Made by a program: the position numbers and the translations under genes. A stretch of 52,865 nucleotides of DNA from Opitutaceae bacterium (GTDB taxonomy: Bacteria > Verrucomicrobiota > Verrucomicrobiia > Opitutales > Opitutaceae), in the NCBI GenBank assembly GCA_028280945.1, contig JANQKV010000065.1, positions 1 through 52,865 on the forward strand, given 5' to 3'. Position 1 is the first letter of the stretch, and every line of letters starts with the position of its first letter. This document shows, in pieces, positions 41,571 to 49,845 of the stretch. The notes under the pieces are model-generated. The model was not told the DNA's origin. It saw only the letters and a list, made by a program, of their open reading frames with translations, and did not search any database.

Positions 41571-41680
41571 GCGGTTGGACTGAATCGCTTCCTTACTCTT
41601 ACTTGTTCTCAAATTCCGAACCGGTCGGGGTTTTGGGGATTATGAGTATGAGAAGGAGAACGAGTATGATTGGGAGCGGG

Positions 41681-42673
41681 TCACTCTTGAGGATCGGGTT
41701 TGGGGGCTGAGGGGTAGGCGGCGAGCAGGCCGTCGTAGAGTTCGCGAGGGATGGCGAGCATGCAGCCGTGGCGCGCTTCAGCGGGCACGTCGTAGGTTTG
41801 GACCCACATTTCATACCACGGGCCCGCGAGGGTGCGGGCGGTGGAGATGCCGTATTGTATTCCCGGATACTGCTCGTGGTAAAGGAGCCAACCGGATTGG
41901 CCGGCATTGGGGATCAAGGTGGGCGCTTCGTGATAATTGGAGGTGATGGGCGGGCCGGGTTCGGTCCAAGGCCCGAGGGGCGATTCGCTTGAGGCAATGC
42001 GAATGGCCTTGCCGGTGGCGTGGTCGAAGGTGGGGTATTTCTCGTCCTTGAGGATGGCGTAGTAGGTCCCATTTTCTTCGCGAATAATCACGTCGATCGT
42101 GGCCATGTCGTATTGAAAAAGGCGTCGAGCCTGGGACCACTCGACAAGGTCGGGTGAGGTCATGACAAAGGTGCGCATGTCGGACCAAAGGTGCTCCTTC
42201 ACGCCATCCACCATGTTTTCCGGTCGGTTTCGGCGGGCGGCGTGCCAGGTGAGATAGAAGAGATTCGAGACGTCATCCCAAAACAACTTGGGGGCGCCGA
42301 GTGACGGGATGCCGCCCGTGCGTTCGCCGACGTTGAAGTGATTGGCATCGAGTTCAGGCCCGGCCTTCCACGAGATCAGGTCAGAGGACGAAAAGAAAAT
42401 GACACCGGGGTTGTCGGGCTCCCGCACGCCCACCAGCCAGTAGATGCCGTCGGACCCCTGCATGATATCCGGGTGGCCGCGGTAGGTCTCGTCCATTACG
42501 CGCTCGCCGTTGTTGAGCAGTGTCCAGTGGAGCCCGTCGGTGCTCACCGAATAATAAAGCCTGCCGTAATCGGCCTTGGTCATGTGGGCGAAGAGGTAGG
42601 CGTCCGCGGCAAAGACCGCAGGACGGCTAACGAAGAGAGCAGAAAGGAGCAAGAAGTAGAATAAGGAGCGCAT
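41681..42673 (-). CDS. Secreted GH43-like five-bladed propeller glycosidase
   Basis: 330 residues with a signal peptide (MRSLFYFLLLSALFVSRPAVFA). Blade-type motifs recur: LYYSVSTDGLHWTLLNNG, GHPDIMQGSDGIYWLVGV, VIFFSSSDLISWKAGPEL and VMTSPDLVEWSQARRLFQ. A GAPKLFWDDVSNLFYLTWH strand carries a candidate catalytic-site Asp, and HEAPTLIPNAG a candidate Glu. These fit the GH43/GH117-like propeller superfamily, typically exo-acting xylosidase/arabinofuranosidase or galactosidase. The assignment to a subfamily is not possible from inspection. It lies between two sulfatases on the minus strand. Confidence 0.75.
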   Translation of the reverse strand: MRSLFYFLLLSALFVSRPAVFAADAYLFAHMTKADYGRLYYSVSTDGLHWTLLNNGERVMDETYRGHPDIMQGSDGIYWLVGVREPDNPGVIFFSSSDLISWKAGPELDANHFNVGERTGGIPSLGAPKLFWDDVSNLFYLTWHAARRNRPENMVDGVKEHLWSDMRTFVMTSPDLVEWSQARRLFQYDMATIDVIIREENGTYYAILKDEKYPTFDHATGKAIRIASSESPLGPWTEPGPPITSNYHEAPTLIPNAGQSGWLLYHEQYPGIQYGISTARTLAGPWYEMWVQTYDVPAEARHGCMLAIPRELYDGLLAAYPSAPKPDPQE

Positions 42674-43008
42674 GGTGGGGATAGCAGGAGGCGCTTTTCA
42701 CAAGGAGGGAGCAGGGGAAAGCCGAGCGGAGAGGCACGGCTTTCCCCTACGGAAGGCAACAAAGAGAACGAAGTTAAGGCTCCGCCAATGTGCCCGTTAG
42801 CCTGGGATAGCCCGCGTGAAGAGAAAACTCGATGGAGTGGTCTCTGCAGCTCTCAGCTCCCTTCTGTGAAAGAACCGGCTGAGTGGAACGATAACTGATT
42901 GTCGGGCGTAAAGCCCGACCCACAAGGAAGCTGTTCCCCTGGGGTGGGTCGGGCTTTACGCCCGACACCTGGCGTTTCTGTAAAACTCAGTTGGAGTGAA
43001 TTGCCGGC
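42674..43008. other. 335-bp gap filled by repeats, no gene
   Basis: The gap holds a divergent copy of the dispersed element (42697-42875: GGAGGGAGCAGGGGAAAG, GGCAACAAAGAGAACGAAG, CAGCTCCCTTCTGTGAAAG) followed by the large inverted repeat at 42900-42967. I see no promoter or coding segment that can be supported. The gap may terminate transcription from the sulfatase upstream on the minus strand. Confidence 0.5.
42900..42967. repeat. Perfect 24-bp inverted repeat, each arm itself a hairpin
   Basis: 42900-42923 and 42944-42967 are exact reverse complements separated by 20 bases. Each arm contains GTCGGGC...GCCCGAC with a GTAAA (or TTTAC) loop, so either arm can fold alone or the two pair with one another. 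The sequence family recurs at 19828-19890. The element lies 42 bp after the stop of the sulfatase at 43009-44433 (minus strand) and could act as a terminator or small mobile-type repeat. Confidence 0.85.
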
Positions 43009-44433
43009 TTAGTCAGTAGGATCGATCCGAGGCCAGTAGGGATAGATGGGGCGGCCGGAATCGTCGGCCGGAACGGGGGGAGCTTCGTCGAGCACGCTGC
43101 GGAGGAAGTCGCGCACCTCCTGTTGGGATTCATCAAGGTTTCCGGACCGGTCGTGGGCCTCGTCGAGATCCGCCGTCATGTCGTAAAATCGATTGTCGCC
43201 ATACAGCTTGTGTTCACTCGTGCGGACAAAGACCTGGGCCGGAAATTTGCCGCGGCCCCAATAGGGTTGGTAGTGGGACATGACGAAGTGCTTCGGCCGG
43301 CCCGGCTGTCCTTTGAATACCGGTACCAGACTGAGCCCATCGATGGTTTCGGGGAACGCGATATCGTGGCCGGCCAACTCGGCAAGGGTCGGATAGATGT
43401 CGGTGAAATCGACCAGTTCATTGGTGACGGTGCCGGGCTGAATTTGGCCGCGCCAATAAGCGATGAAGGGCACGTTTGTCCCCCGGTTGGTTTGGCCACC
43501 CTTGCCGCCGCGAATATCGCGGCCCTGCCAGCGTGAGGTGATTTTGGTGTCGGTGCCATTGTCCGCCGTGAAAATGATCAAGGTGTTGTCGAGTTGGCCG
43601 ATTTCCTCGAGGCGTTTCACGAAGCGACCGACGATCTGATCGAGGTATTCGACCATGGCGACAAAGTTGGCTTTTTTCGCGGCAGGATCGTCGGGCTCCT
43701 GGTTGGCGGATTGGTCGCGGGGCGCGTCACCAATGGTATCAGGAGTGGGCACGAACGGGTCGTGCACAAGGTTGCTGGGGTAGTAGACGAAAAACGGTTC
43801 ATCTTGATGCCGGGACATGAAATCGAGCAGGAATCCACTCATGATGTCGGGTCCGTAGAGACCGGAGTTTTCCTCCATGGACACCATCTTGCCGTTGATC
43901 TCCAAGGGAGGACTCCAGAAGCGTTCGCCGCCGCCGCGATTGAGGTGCTTGTGGCGAGTGACCTGCCAAAGGCAGGTTTCGTCAAACCCGGCGTGGAGCG
44001 GGCGCATCGGATCAAGGGCATCGGAGAACAGTTCGGGGTAGTGAATGCCGTTCAGTTGCCACTTGCCGGCGATGGCGGTGCGGTAGCCGGCTTCCTGCAT
44101 GAGGTGGCCGATGGTGTGCTCGCCGGTGGCGAGTCGTCCGAAATGGGTGTAGTTGCGGAAGTTGTGTTTGCCGGTCATCAACATCACCCGGGAGGGCGTG
44201 CAAATCGGCGTGGAGTAGGCGTGGTTGAACCGCATGCCCCCGGCCGCCAGACGATCCAAGTGGGGCGTGCGGTAGTCCTCCCCGCCGTAGGAACCGAATG
44301 CCTCCCAACTGACGTCGTCGGCCATGATGAGCACAACGTTGGGCGGGCGGGCGGTGGCGACTGTCGCCGCAAGGATGAAATAAAAAGTTAAAGGTAGTAC
44401 GTTGGGGCGAGGCATGAGGCGGGTCTTTCTCAT
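43009..44433 (-). CDS. Secreted sulfatase with CTPSR motif
   Basis: 474 residues. The start at 44433 is preferred because GGAGAAGG lies 4 bases before ATG on the minus strand; a second ATG at 44415 lacks this. Signal peptide VLPLTFYFILAATVATA. Metal site VVLIMADDVSWEAFGSYGG and FGly motif CTPSR (Cys78) in STPICTPSRVMLMTG. KWQLNGIHYPELFSDALDP replaces the usual KWHLG, an uncommon variant. IIFTADNGTDTKI provides the other metal ligands. The C-terminal DAL-like segment HKLYGDNRFYDMTADLDEAH matches S1 architecture. It may be a sulfatase acting on polysaccharide fragments bound at the surface. Confidence 0.92.
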   Translation of the reverse strand: MRKTRLMPRPNVLPLTFYFILAATVATARPPNVVLIMADDVSWEAFGSYGGEDYRTPHLDRLAAGGMRFNHAYSTPICTPSRVMLMTGKHNFRNYTHFGRLATGEHTIGHLMQEAGYRTAIAGKWQLNGIHYPELFSDALDPMRPLHAGFDETCLWQVTRHKHLNRGGGERFWSPPLEINGKMVSMEENSGLYGPDIMSGFLLDFMSRHQDEPFFVYYPSNLVHDPFVPTPDTIGDAPRDQSANQEPDDPAAKKANFVAMVEYLDQIVGRFVKRLEEIGQLDNTLIIFTADNGTDTKITSRWQGRDIRGGKGGQTNRGTNVPFIAYWRGQIQPGTVTNELVDFTDIYPTLAELAGHDIAFPETIDGLSLVPVFKGQPGRPKHFVMSHYQPYWGRGKFPAQVFVRTSEHKLYGDNRFYDMTADLDEAHDRSGNLDESQQEVRDFLRSVLDEAPPVPADDSGRPIYPYWPRIDPTD

Positions 44434-44468
44434 TATTCCTTCTCCCAGCAGCAGCGATCCAGGGCAAT

Positions 44469-44505
44469 CAAGAGAAAGATAATGATAAAGAGGAAAGAGA
44501 AAGAG
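44469..44505. repeat. AGAGAAAGATAATGAT-type low-complexity repeat
   Basis: AAGAGAAAGATAATGATAAA continuing GAGGAAAGAGAAAGAG between two genes. A similar tract in reverse (TTTATCTTTCCTCCTTATCC) lies at 48211-48240, and a third at 48269-48292. Confidence 0.55.
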
Positions 44506-44510
44506 GGCGA

Positions 44511-45986
44511 TTATTTGCTCTTCCCGATGATCAGCCGTTGGTAGGAGGTCATGGGATGTTCACCTTCTCGAGGGGAGTCGGTGACTTCCAGAATCACATG
44601 CAGGGTGTTGTCACCCAAGTCCGGCGGGAGGGTAATCGTTGCATGGTTCGAGTGGGCGTTGGTGATGAGTCCGGTGGTTTCGCCACGATAGGTACCGGCT
44701 TCGGGGTAGATCCACCAGGTTACGTGCAGGGAGTTTCGATCGGGATCAGAGACCTCGACCGAGAGGTTGATGGTATCATCATTGCGGGTGGCGGTGGCGG
44801 CGTGGATGACCGGTGCGTGATTGGCGTGGTCGAAATCGTTAAGGCACCAATCGGCGCGCGCAGCAAAATCACGAAAGAAGGCATCACGCCAACGCCAGAC
44901 CGGAGCGAAGTTGTGTTCGGTATAGGTCGTGCCGGATTCCGGGTCGGTCCACGTGTCGTTGAGCTCATCAAACATGTGGAAGTCGCCGTATTTCTCTTCA
45001 TCGACGCGCACATCGCGGTGCTTGGACCAGACATTTCTGGTGCGAGTATCACCGTAGCGGCCTCCCCAGCCGCCCCACGTGGGCTCGTCGGGGTTGTTCA
45101 GGCCATTCGGCAGGAGACGCAGGAAGGGAATGGTGCCGCCGCCTTCGAGAAAGGACACGCCACCGCGAGGGAATTGCCGAATCGGCCACCGCTCCATGAG
45201 CGGGCCATGGTTGCCCTTCAGGTGCATGAGTGCCCATTGGTGTTGGCCCAGTCCTGAGTATTCGTAAGGCGCCCACGTGTAGGGGCCGAGTTCGTTGCGC
45301 CGGCCGCGGTTGTCCTCGCCGCCATCGATGCTGGGACCGCCATAGGCATAGGTTTGGTAGTTGGAACGAATCCAGTGGACCGCGGGCCAGCGGTTGACGA
45401 TCCAAGCTCCGGCGTTGTCCTGGGCGCCGTTTTCGAAAGCGCGGATTTTCGCGAGAACTGCGGCAAACTCCTCCGCGGGCAGGCGTTCCTCCAGATCGAG
45501 CAGGGTTTGGGCGAGGGTATTGCTGCCGGCGTTGATGATGATGTGCACCGGTCGAGGATCATCGCGCAGCAGGATTTTTTCGATCAATCGGGAGCCGGGG
45601 GAAGCGCGACCGGGACCCGCATCGGCGATACCATAGCGTCGTTGGCCGGCGGCGACGGTAGCCTGAAGTTCGCCTGCGGAGGGCCAGCCTTCGGCGTGAA
45701 GACGCAGGTTTTCGACGACGCGGTCATAGCCGTCGATGAGATGAAAAAAGAGCTCGGGCTGCGGGTCCTTGCGGAGGAATTTTCCGGTCACGGCAATGAG
45801 GCCTTCGATGTCGAGCTCGTTGGCGTAGAGCAGCAAATGAACCATCTGTTGCTCCTCGTCCGGCTCATTGCCCATGTCAGCGAGGACGATGACGCGAGGG
45901 GCGGCTGGCGCAGCAATGACCAATGACGAATGATCAATGACGAATGCTAGCAGCACGCAGATCAGGCAGGAGTTACGGGTTTTCAT
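44511..45986 (-). CDS. Secreted DUF1593 (nucleoside-hydrolase-like) protein
   Basis: 491 residues with a signal peptide (CLICVLLAFVIDHSSLVIAA) whose core VIDHSSLVI is encoded by a CATTCGTCATTG repeat. The mature start RVIVLADMGNEPDEEQQMV has the Asp/Asn-rich metal loop of the nucleoside-hydrolase superfamily (Asp37, Asn40, Asp43). VHIIINAGSNTLAQTLLDL and WTDPESGTTYTEHNFAPVWRWRDAF are DUF1593 landmarks. A C-terminal Ig-like beta-sandwich follows (NLSVEVSDPDRNSLHVTWWIYPE). The fold can hydrolyse N- or O-ribosides, and DUF1593 proteins are usually tied to polysaccharide loci. Its start overlaps the end of the 741-residue GH67-like gene by 14 bp, so the two are probably translationally coupled. 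Confidence 0.88.
   Translation of the reverse strand: MKTRNSCLICVLLAFVIDHSSLVIAAPAAPRVIVLADMGNEPDEEQQMVHLLLYANELDIEGLIAVTGKFLRKDPQPELFFHLIDGYDRVVENLRLHAEGWPSAGELQATVAAGQRRYGIADAGPGRASPGSRLIEKILLRDDPRPVHIIINAGSNTLAQTLLDLEERLPAEEFAAVLAKIRAFENGAQDNAGAWIVNRWPAVHWIRSNYQTYAYGGPSIDGGEDNRGRRNELGPYTWAPYEYSGLGQHQWALMHLKGNHGPLMERWPIRQFPRGGVSFLEGGGTIPFLRLLPNGLNNPDEPTWGGWGGRYGDTRTRNVWSKHRDVRVDEEKYGDFHMFDELNDTWTDPESGTTYTEHNFAPVWRWRDAFFRDFAARADWCLNDFDHANHAPVIHAATATRNDDTINLSVEVSDPDRNSLHVTWWIYPEAGTYRGETTGLITNAHSNHATITLPPDLGDNTLHVILEVTDSPREGEHPMTSYQRLIIGKSK
45914..45947. repeat. CATTCGTCATTG repeat inside DUF1593 signal peptide
   Basis: Plus strand CAATGACCAATGACGAATGA continues TCAATGACGAATGC, a tandem of (C/T)AATGA(C/T)GAATG units. 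In the minus-strand frame it encodes AFVIDHSSLVI of the signal peptide. Confidence 0.8.
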
Positions 45987-48198
45987 GCGGTGGAGGGTTG
46001 TCGGGGGGTATTTCTACGGCGGTGGCGGGGATTGCGTTTTCGATGAAATCAAGGTCGGCTTCGACGAACGGGAGCAGGCGTGACCATGAGAAGATGTGGT
46101 CTTTGAAATCGCGGCGGAATATGGCCTCTTTTTCCGGTCCGTGGCGCGCCCACATCGGATCGCCTTCATAATAGTAGTGGAGGTGGGTGAGGGGAACTTC
46201 GCGGTAGATCCGGTCGCCGAGTTGAGCCAGATCTTTCCAGTGGCGAACGCCGGCCGCCATGTGCTCGCGGGCGGAGGTGCGGAGAGATTCGTCGCCGGTG
46301 TGCTGAAAGAGCGCAAGGTCCACGCCTGCCTTCAGTTTGGTCGAGAAATACCAGCCGAGTTGAGCCCACATCATGATGTCGGTGGTTTCCTGGCGCAGGG
46401 CTTCATTGCTGGATTCCAGCCAAAGCGGATCGATTCCGCGATAGGCTGAGGAAGCCTCGGAGGAAACCAACTCGGCGAGCGCCACCGGCGTGAGCAGGTT
46501 CGCGTCCCAGCCGGCGTTGCTCACCACTCGGTCCACGTAGTCGCTGATGGATTCGTAAGCGGGATCGAGGGTGTCCTTGGCCATCAACATCTCGAGCGAG
46601 AGGAATTCGGAGGAGTCGATGCCTTCGCGGGCGAGGAAGCCTTCGGCATAGAAACTCTTGTCGTTGTTGATGTCGACAAACGAGGTCAGGCGCAGGGGCA
46701 CACGCGACACGTGCCGCCAGGCGTTGAACAGGAGGGGACCGATATCCGGCCCGTAGCGATTGATGAAGGAGCGCACGAAGACACTATCTGGGGTGGTTGG
46801 ATCGTAGAGCAGACGGCCCCAGACTTCGTAGAACAGCCACTGGCGTTCAAATGCGTAGTCCCAGGGACGGTCTTCGGCTTTGGTGAAGTAGTCGAGCGCG
46901 GGAATGTAGCACTCGCTGCCGATGAAGTAGCCATTGGTAGAGGCGGGATCGGAATTGCGGGCGATGACTTCGCGGACGAAATCGGGTTCGCCCCAGCGCA
47001 GGAAGAAGAAGTCTTCGTTGCGCATCATCCACGCCATGCGGAAGTTTTCCGGTGCCGGGTTGGCGTAGGCGTCGGAGAGTGAACCGCCGTGGACCTTGAT
47101 CAACTTGGGCGAAGAATGGGCGTGCGACCAATTGAACTTGGTCTCAATGATGATAGGCGTTTCGACACCTGCGATGGATTCGAGGGCGTTGCGGGTCAGC
47201 TCTTCGGTTGGGCGGCTGGTGGTGCCGCCGTTGGAGAGACCGGCGGAGAACGGCACGCGGTGGATCAGGCGCGCCGGGCGATCGGCCTGTTGTACGCCGG
47301 CGACGATGGCATCGAGCACCCATTGCTGGCGAAACTCGGCGGTGACGCCGCCCATGGCCTCGCCAAGACTCAGACCGATGCCGGTCAGGTTGGGGTATTC
47401 GTTGAGGACCTGGGTGACGGACTCGCGGTTGTAGCGCAGCACCATTTCCTGCTGCTCGGCGGTGAAACCGCGGGCGGTGGTGATGTTGGCGCGGTTCGAC
47501 CAGCCGTGATGTTCGGCAAAGGCGGGGGAAACAAAGATGTTCCAGTTGACGAGGTAGGTCTCGATGCCGCGCTCCTTGGCGAGGCGGAAAATGGTCCGAA
47601 ACAGCGTCTGCCATTCGGCCAATTCCTCGTCAGTGAAGGAGCAAGCCTCGGGAAAATTCTCGGCCCGGATCAGGAAGGGCCATGGGTGCAGGTTCCAGAG
47701 CGTAAGCGCGTTGAAGCGATTGCGTGCCATCATATTGAGGAAGGCCTCCCAGTAGGCGGGATCGCGGCAGATCTCGTAGTGCTGGGTGATGGCGGGATTG
47801 GTCCGGTAGGCGTCCCATGGCAGGTTGAATTTGATGGCGCGGAAATCGTGATGGGGTGTTCCGTAGAGGTTCGTGGATTGCAGGACGCGGTCGACCCCCT
47901 CGTGGGTGATGCGGTCTGCCAACGAGAACAGCCCATACATGACGCCAAATTCGTCAGTCGCGTAGATGCCGACCGATTTGCCCATTTTTTTGTGGGCGCT
48001 CACCTCGTAAGATTGGGATTTCGGCCAATTGCTGGGATCGATGTCGATGATAATGGGCAACTCCTGCCCGTTCAGCGCTTCCTCCACGGCGGTGCGACCG
48101 AGCTGGATCGCAACGGAATCCGACGTCTCGGACGCGGAGAGGACTGAACCGCAGATTACGCTGAGGGCACAGAGGAGGGACGGGGTTTTCATCAGCAT
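45973..48198 (-). CDS. Secreted GH67/GH115-like glycosidase, paralogue without CBM
   Basis: 741 residues with a signal peptide (MLMKTPSLLCALSVICGSVLSAS). N-terminal alpha/beta domain GIYATDEFGVMYGLFSLADR, then a barrel: ARNRFNALTLWNLHPWPFLI, GIETYLVNWNIFVSPAFAE, LTGIGLSLGEAMGG (Glu in the same place as TTGENM of the 858-residue protein), and RWGEPDFVREVIARN, which both proteins share. It lacks the C-terminal CBM6/35-like domain found in the paralogue at 7346-9922. The pair may act on the same uronate linkage with different targeting. It overlaps the DUF1593 gene by 14 bp, and its signal-peptide DNA carries a GAACCGCAGATTACGC repeat. Confidence 0.72.
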   Translation of the reverse strand: MLMKTPSLLCALSVICGSVLSASETSDSVAIQLGRTAVEEALNGQELPIIIDIDPSNWPKSQSYEVSAHKKMGKSVGIYATDEFGVMYGLFSLADRITHEGVDRVLQSTNLYGTPHHDFRAIKFNLPWDAYRTNPAITQHYEICRDPAYWEAFLNMMARNRFNALTLWNLHPWPFLIRAENFPEACSFTDEELAEWQTLFRTIFRLAKERGIETYLVNWNIFVSPAFAEHHGWSNRANITTARGFTAEQQEMVLRYNRESVTQVLNEYPNLTGIGLSLGEAMGGVTAEFRQQWVLDAIVAGVQQADRPARLIHRVPFSAGLSNGGTTSRPTEELTRNALESIAGVETPIIIETKFNWSHAHSSPKLIKVHGGSLSDAYANPAPENFRMAWMMRNEDFFFLRWGEPDFVREVIARNSDPASTNGYFIGSECYIPALDYFTKAEDRPWDYAFERQWLFYEVWGRLLYDPTTPDSVFVRSFINRYGPDIGPLLFNAWRHVSRVPLRLTSFVDINNDKSFYAEGFLAREGIDSSEFLSLEMLMAKDTLDPAYESISDYVDRVVSNAGWDANLLTPVALAELVSSEASSAYRGIDPLWLESSNEALRQETTDIMMWAQLGWYFSTKLKAGVDLALFQHTGDESLRTSAREHMAAGVRHWKDLAQLGDRIYREVPLTHLHYYYEGDPMWARHGPEKEAIFRRDFKDHIFSWSRLLPFVEADLDFIENAIPATAVEIPPDNPPPHENP
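48146..48175. repeat. GAACCGCAGATT-type repeat in signal peptide
   Basis: GAACCGCAGATTACGCTGAG continues GGCACAGAGG. The minus strand encodes LCALSVICGSV, the hydrophobic core of the GH67-like signal peptide. The intergenic copy is at 41541-41570. Confidence 0.65.
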
Positions 48199-48334
48199 GA
48201 AGGAGCCGCTCTTTATCTTTCCTCCTTATCCTTATCTTTCGTCAGGGTGAGCGTGCTGCTCGGCGGTTGGGAGAAAGAGAAGGAGAAAGATCCGCTGGCA
48301 CTGGCTTCGGGCGGTTGGGAGAGAAATGGATGGG

Positions 48335-49741
48335 TCAGGGGGTGAACCGGATGTTGGAGGTACTGTTGGGATCGATGTCGAAGTTGGCCTGAACGGGGGC
48401 GGTGATGACTTTGCCGCCGATGGTCAGGTTTTCGAATGTGATGTCCTCGAACCGTCCTGTGTCCTCCAGGGTCTTGATTTCGTTGGATTGCAATACCGGC
48501 CCCTCGACCTCGATATCGCGGAAAAGCAGGCCATGGATGGTTCCCGAGGTGGGCGAGCGCGACCATGACGTTTGCAAGGCAGTCAGTTTCACCAGTCGGA
48601 AGATGGGCCCCTCGATCCGAATGTCCTCGAAAACGAAGTCGGAAAGGTCGGCCGATCCGCCGTGGATGGAGCCGAAGACTGCCCGGTTGTTGGCGTCGCG
48701 GTAGTGTTCGACACGGATGACGTCGATGTCGGAGACGCGGATGCCGGAGGCATTGGTGTTCAGGTTCCAGCTCAGCTGGAAGACCATGCCGTTGTCCATC
48801 TGCCAGACGACATTTCGGCGCACGATCATGCCATCGTAGTAGAGTTTGAACGTATCGTCGCTGACCTTGAAGAAACTGTCCTCGACAATGCTGTCTGCGC
48901 CGATGCCGAGTCCATCGGTGCTCCACCACCAGGCGATCATCTTTATGTTGGAGACGTGGTGTTCGCGGCCGCGCAGGAGTAGGTTGTAGTGGGGCGAGTT
49001 GAGGAAAGTGATGCCCTCGACACGCACGCGGTCACTATCCCCCCGTAGTTCGAACAGGTGGGGAGCGGTGTAGGTGTTGGGTGGATTGGGCGGATAAACC
49101 GAGCCGGCGAGAATGCCACGACCGGTTAGTTGGACGTCGGGAGCATTTGCCCCTTTGAACAGTCCGTAAACCAAGGCGCCGGGAGCGAGATAGATGATGT
49201 CGCCCGCCGCGACGGGCTGGGTTTCATTGCCCAGGTTGTAGACGCCCGGGCCGAACCAGCGCACGTTTGGAGCATTACGGTCGGGAATGTCGGTCTCAGG
49301 AGGATCGGCGAAGATGAGCAGCGGGTGGGCGTCGAGGCGGCCGTTAATCTCGACGGCAAATTGGCCCGGGCGGTCGAGAATGAACGAAAGGCTGCCGTCC
49401 GAGTGCAGGTCGGGCGTGATTCCGCGGGATGATGGGAGGACGCGGGCTTTTGTAACTGGTCCAGCCGTGGCCCTTACCGTGACTGTTACCGCCCCTTCGA
49501 AGGCGAAACTCGTCCACGATGTGTCGTCGTGTGGATTCGTCGCAATCTGCTGCGCCCGGGTAAAGAGCACCGGGCTTGCCGACTTGTTGTCGCCTTGAGT
49601 GAGCGTGACCTCGTAGTGGGGCGACCGCAGGCTGGGATCGGGCAGTGGGTAAGGCTGAATGGAGGCGCTGGCTACGGAAAGAACTGCCCACGAAAAGGCA
49701 CTAAAAAGCGCAAAAAGATGGAGAGGCAGCGAGGTTTTCAC
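48335..49741 (-). CDS. Secreted right-handed beta-helix glycosidase (GH28/GH49-like), paralogue
   Basis: 468 residues with a signal peptide (LHLFALFSAFSWAVLSVAS) whose DNA is a GGCACTAAAAAGCGC-type repeat. The N-terminal beta-sandwich has SPHYEVTLTQGDNKSASPV and DAHPLLIFADPPETDIP, directly comparable to the enzyme at 17040-18482. The beta-helix carries YLAPGALVYGLFKGA, VQLTGRGILAG, RVEGITFLNSPHYNLLL and SFFKVSDDTFKLYY. VSDDTFKLY matches NDDNVKFY in the paralogue, so the Asp pair is conserved. It probably cleaves an internal glycosidic bond of the target polysaccharide. It is followed on the 3' side by the GH67-like gene with a 136-bp gap. Confidence 0.78.
   Translation of the reverse strand: MKTSLPLHLFALFSAFSWAVLSVASASIQPYPLPDPSLRSPHYEVTLTQGDNKSASPVLFTRAQQIATNPHDDTSWTSFAFEGAVTVTVRATAGPVTKARVLPSSRGITPDLHSDGSLSFILDRPGQFAVEINGRLDAHPLLIFADPPETDIPDRNAPNVRWFGPGVYNLGNETQPVAAGDIIYLAPGALVYGLFKGANAPDVQLTGRGILAGSVYPPNPPNTYTAPHLFELRGDSDRVRVEGITFLNSPHYNLLLRGREHHVSNIKMIAWWWSTDGLGIGADSIVEDSFFKVSDDTFKLYYDGMIVRRNVVWQMDNGMVFQLSWNLNTNASGIRVSDIDVIRVEHYRDANNRAVFGSIHGGSADLSDFVFEDIRIEGPIFRLVKLTALQTSWSRSPTSGTIHGLLFRDIEVEGPVLQSNEIKTLEDTGRFEDITFENLTIGGKVITAPVQANFDIDPNSTSNIRFTP
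49686..49720. repeat. GCCCACGAAAAGGCAC-type repeat in signal peptide
   Basis: CCCACGAAAAGGCACTAAAA continuing AGCGCAAAAAGATG encodes, on the minus strand, HLFALFSAFSW of the beta-helix enzyme signal peptide. Related units occur at 9932-9960 and 28409-28442. Confidence 0.65.
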
Positions 49742-49845
49742 AAAAGGTAACGAAGGAAAGGAAGGTGTTTTTTCTTAGAGGAGAGAACCGAGGGAAGCAG
49801 AGGAGTGGCTCTGCTAAACTCTGTTTGCTCCTGTAAAGAACGGTT
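49739..49845. repeat. Dispersed stem-loop repeat element, divergent copy 6
   Basis: Starts CACAAAAGGTAACGAAGGAA with GGAAGGTG, then GAAGCAGAGGAGTGG and the right arm GGCTCTGCTAAACTCTGTTT and GCTCCTGTAAAG. The right arm is the reverse complement of the left arm seen in copy 1 and copy 3 (TTTACAGGAGTTAGCAGAG). It fills the gap between the transporter and beta-helix genes. Confidence 0.65.
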
